From: Pampus argenteus
Taxonomy: Eukaryota; Chordata; Actinopteri; Scombriformes; Stromateidae
DNA length: 64,000 bases
Direction: 5' to 3'
NCBI GenBank assembly: GCA_036937835.1
Contig: CM072868.1
Span: 10,579,001 to 10,643,000, forward strand
This document shows, piece by piece, positions 50,942-64,000 of the stretch. The position numbers were made by a program, and so were the translations under genes. Under the pieces are notes generated by a model. It saw nothing but the letters and a program-made list of their open reading frames with translations. It made no database searches and was not told the origin of the DNA. Every line of letters starts with the position of its first letter. Position 1 is the stretch's first letter.

Positions 50942-53110
50942 CCTGATTTACTCTGGTTTCTTTTCTTTCTTCTTGTCTTTCCTCAGAGCTCACACAACTA
51001 TTGTTGGTGCTGCTGGCTGGGCTCAGCAGCAACTGAAAGGTGTGTGATCGACCGTGTGTGTGAGAAAGAGAGAGAGGAGAAGGAGGAGGAGGCAGGCTGT
51101 TAGGATGTTGAGCCTCAGCTGTGCGCAGAGGCGACTGGCTGATGCTGTGGAGGCTGAGGGACAGAAGGTAGGAATGTGGGAGGAGGACAGAGAAAGGGAG
51201 GGCTCTTTGCTGTCTCTGAGTCACTGTGACGGTGATAGCTGACGACACTCACACACACTCCACCCCCTTCATCCTCCCTCCCTCTCTCTCACACACACAC
51301 ATACACACACACACAGTGCAGAGTAATGAAGGAGCTCTGCACCCTCCTCATTTAGAGTCTCATCGTCCATTCAGCCGTACTTCAAAGGGAGGGAGGAAGC
51401 TGGGAGGGAAGACAGGAGGAAAAGGAGGAGGAGAAAGTCCTCATCAGCTTTGCTGTGAGATCAGCTGCTTTCCAGTGATAACAGGCGATGTTACCGCAAG
51501 GGAGATGATGCTGCAGCTCAGACACCAGAAGCATCACTGCCAGAGTCTGACTGGCCAAGGTCGGCTCAGATGCAGAAGGAGGTTTATAGAACATTATTCC
51601 TAAAGGACCAAAAAGTTCAGTTTACACGGATGATGCTGTCACAAAGGTCAGAGATCCTCCAACCAAGTCTGAAGTCTCCTGAATGACAAAGGGTTTTATG
51701 ACCACGAACCCACAAAGGACAACAGACATGTTATCTTTGTTTTTAATGTTTACATGGTGACATACAACTACAGTACATGTCTGTGCTACTTATTCTGAAG
51801 TCTTTTCGATACTGCACTTTGCAAAAGATTGTCATGAATTCTGTTTTGGGGTGGATTTTCTCTCAAACACACAAGGTCCATAATCAGGCTTAATTCTGCA
51901 GTAGTAGGTGCTCTGAGTTTTCTGTTTTACTAATTAACCAATTAGAGATCAGTGGTTTTGGGGCTTGAGTTGTATGTTTAACAGTTGTATTATGCTTTCT
52001 GTGGTTCTGGAGGAGCTTTGTCAAGTCTGAAATCACCTGAGTAATCTCAGTTTGGGTTTGGAACTGATAAATTCATGACAGCACAAGGTTAAAAAAAAAA
52101 AAAAACACATGGAGAGAGGGTCTAACATAACACTTTCAGCCTTGCTGCATATTTACCGTTCTTATTTTAATCAGCCTCTGAAAGAAGCCTAACTATGTAC
52201 ATGCTATACTACACCTGAAACTGATATTAATATGTAGTTTATCAAATAAAGTGAAGCTAAAATGAACCTACTTTCAATAAGAAGCCCTAAAAGTGCTGTA
52301 TTTTCCATTATAACAGGTCACCACATGTAGATGAAGACCCTGTTAAACAGTTGCAAGCTACAGAAAAAAGGGTGTAAGTGGACCTCAAGTTGGGACTGTT
52401 GTCAACACTCTATTCATTATTAAGTGGCAGAAGCTTTAGTCGTCCTTGACCTTCTTAGATTCACAGCCTTTATTTAAATGACAGTTTCCTCAGAGAGGGG
52501 TGCTGTTGTCGCTGCAACGTGCTGGTAGGATCAATATAAAAGTCTGTGGCCGTTAATGAGATGCTTTCCCACAAAACTTTCCCACTTTCCATAATACCCC
52601 CTGCCACAGTGCAGTAAATCTGTCAGCTCAGTGAACACAGGTACCGCAGCAGACAGCAAACTCCTGCAGACACATAAAGAGCCACAGAGCCTCTGGCTTG
52701 TTCTAATAGAAAAATCTCAGTATGACAACCACTGACAGGATCTTCACAAGTTTTTTGTGAACATTTCATTGCTCAGGGTAAATGGGTTTATTAACACTGA
52801 CTGCTATTTCAACACCTACACACACTTTAATGTTAATAATATGTAATGCTCAGTGAAGATTAAATATAAGAGGACATTAAACCCTGCTGTGATCTCAAGA
52901 GTGACATTCGAGGTGAGTCAAATAAATTACTCACATCCCCGTCACTCACATCCGTATGTCAAGAGTTGTCCTGAGAAGAAAAAACAAAAAACAAAAAAAA
53001 CCCTACAACCCAAACTTTCACTGAGTAACAATCAGCTTCTCGGGCATCTTGAACGATCAGCGTGGTTTAGGGGATTCGTCTGAGCAACAGAAGGATGGAT
53101 AAATAAAACT
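50942..53110 (-). promoter_or_regulatory. DNER: DNER 5' UTR/promoter region and intergenic spacer to TRIP12
   Basis: About 2.2 kb separates the DNER start from the TRIP12 poly(A) signal. The first 400 nt upstream of the ATG is more G+C-rich and contains purine runs (on the plus strand GAGAAGGAGGAGGAGG) and short CA tracts near 51,250-51,316. It is a plausible 5' UTR and promoter, but no TATA box or start site could be fixed. The rest has no supported feature beyond poly-A runs. Confidence 0.5.
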
Positions 53111-54379
53111 AAGAAATATGAGTCAAACAGTTACTTTATTTATGTTCAGGTAAAAACATGAACCTGATGCAGTAAATTATTGCAGATCTTAGAAACCAGC
53201 ACATGAACGATTGGGCCAGGAGAGCATACAGTGGCGCCCTCCCCTGGCCACAGACTGCAGGTGCACACCATGGTTTGTTCCAAGCCAGCAGTGCAAAGAA
53301 AAAAAATAATAATCAACTACAGCGAGAAATAAAGACAATATAGAAAATTAAAAAAAAAATGTTAAGCAGACATTCCCACCCGAAACAGGGTGTGAACCTG
53401 CATATAAACTTTATTCCATAAATGAACTTGAAATGCTATCTGGCCATGAAACGATAAAATGAGACCAGCCAAATTTTGTGCCCAGCTACATTGTGTGTTG
53501 AGGGTTGCTCAGAGCTTGGTCTACCAAGATAACCCTACATGTTTGGTAGGGCGCAACAGAAAGACACTAACTCTATCAAAATAAACCTGATCAACACATT
53601 GCTTACCACTCTTTAATTGAGCTGAAACTCTCTATAATAAAGTAGGCCAGAACACAATCTTAACTTGGGTAGGGGAGGGGGAAGAGATAATATGCGCTCA
53701 TCACTACCCGCATTCAACCAACTGCAACTCTCGTTTCCACAACTTTAAGCAAAGACACACGTGGGGGGTAAGCCGAACCAAAATGCAACACACACACTGG
53801 GGCCAATATAATACAGAACAGAATGAACTGACAAACTGAAGGGAGAAGACATGAGAACAAAGAGCTATTCTATCAAATGTGTAGAATGAGCAAAGTCTGC
53901 AAATTTGTCTGTACAAATGATCTTTGGAGCTAAAGTAAACCTAGCTTGCTCAATGGACCCCTCCCCCACCCCAGCCCTCCCATCCTCCCCGACACCCAGT
54001 GACGTTTGTCCACCGCTCTGAAGAGGAGACATCCCTTTTTTAAATATCACATAGCAATGCAATTTAAAATGTCACCCAGATGTTTTCATCTTTTTTTAAC
54101 ATTACTCAACTACTGATATAAGTTTTACTCTCTCTTTTTTTATATTTTACGTTCTTTGAGTCATGGAACACCTTTCCACTTTTTTATTTTTTATATTTTT
54201 TTTTGAGAGACCGGGGCAGCAAATATATATTTAAAGTCTTAATTTTTCTGCAAGCTGCTTTCTCTAACAAGAAGGCCGTACACGTTAGCCTTGATGTATG
54301 TGATTACAAAAAAACTAAGAAGGAAGTCATGATTTCATCAGTCGCTGTAGAAGGCATTTGAATGTGAGATGTGGAGAGA
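53111..54379 (-). other. TRIP12: TRIP12 3' UTR (inferred extent)
   Basis: The sequence after the TRIP12 stop (54,380-54,382) has no coding potential. It contains U/A-rich stretches near 54,060-54,240 and runs to a minus-strand AATAAA at 53,135-53,140. Other hexamers at 53,410-53,415 and 54,183-54,188 could give shorter forms. Confidence 0.6.
53135..53140 (-). terminator. TRIP12: Candidate TRIP12 poly(A) signal AATAAA
   Basis: Most distal canonical hexamer on the gene strand before the intergenic spacer. Alternatives lie at 53,410 and 54,183. No transcript evidence. Confidence 0.45.
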
Positions 54380-63531
<9,152 letters not shown>

Positions 63532-64000
63532 CTGTTTAAAGAGGTGACAAGACATTTCTGCTGTTAGCTGCCCTGTTGCATCACATTATCTTCTAACACT
63601 AGTGCTAAAAGTGTGCTCAGACTGGATGCAAAGCACATTTTGTTTCAGCGTATGAGATGAGTTCTTGTGAACTCTCATGACCTAATGAGCACAAATTAAA
63701 GCAAAAATTTGTCTGTGAGTGGAGAAGTAAGAATGTTTTAAGATGAGTACTGTACTGTTTGTACTGTTACATCAGTTGGCAGTTTGTGGCAAATAAACAG
63801 CATAAAAAAACCCATCAAATTCACAAATAAGTGATGTGATAATTTGCTTCATCTGCTATTTGAACACAACTTGTAGTGTAAGTTATATTTTGGAAAGACA
63901 CTAATCAAGAGCATCAAGAATTAAATTAATACTACTATGATACTGAATGAATAACTGTTGGCAAGATCATCATCTTAAACTGAACACAAAAGTGAAACAA
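63532..64000 (-). other. TRIP12: TRIP12 intron upstream of w1 (to window end)
   Basis: No exon-like sequence was found up to 64,000, so the next upstream TRIP12 exon lies outside the window. Confidence 0.75.

Overview
The window is a piece of a bony-fish (teleost) nuclear chromosome. The evidence is split vertebrate genes with canonical GT-AG introns, dense CA/TG microsatellites, no operon-like packing, and several dispersed repeats of the kind common in teleost genomes. The fish assignment is an inference from the repeats and the protein divergence; the species cannot be named from the sequence.

Three genes were recognised, all on the minus strand and in the order TRIP12 - DNER - PID1, the order I recall for human 2q36. 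(1) 54,380-63,531: the C-terminal two thirds of TRIP12, a HECT-type E3 ubiquitin ligase. It has 27 coding exons giving 1,321 complete codons plus stop, and the 5' part of the gene continues past position 64,000. The WWE domain, an ARM-like segment, basic and acidic linkers and the whole HECT domain with its catalytic Cys are intact. (2) 11,727-50,941: a complete DNER gene (Delta/Notch-like EGF repeat-containing receptor), 13 coding exons, 2,268 nt of CDS, 755 residues. It encodes a signal peptide, ten EGF-like repeats, one membrane span and the conserved cytoplasmic tail. (3) 8,112-8,141: the 10-codon first coding exon of PID1 with its putative 5' UTR and promoter. The rest of PID1 lies beyond position 1.

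Layout: 1-8,111 PID1 intron 1; 8,142-8,400 PID1 5' region; 8,401-10,420 intergenic; 10,421-11,726 DNER 3' UTR; 11,727-50,941 DNER exons and introns, including a 22.9 kb intron 1 rich in repeats; 50,942-53,110 DNER 5' flank and intergenic; 53,111-54,379 TRIP12 3' UTR; 54,380-64,000 compact TRIP12 exons and introns. No tRNA, rRNA, CRISPR or prokaryote-type element was seen.

The genes do not form one pathway. TRIP12 is a nuclear ubiquitin ligase, DNER a neuronal transmembrane Notch-ligand-like protein, and PID1 a PTB-domain adaptor of LRP1/insulin signalling. No new biological system was found. The most interesting signals are: UG-repeat tracts placed almost on the 3' splice sites of the three shortest DNER introns; an internally deleted, frameshifted LINE; several inverted-repeat or dispersed elements not explained by genes; and a possible upstream ORF in the PID1 leader.
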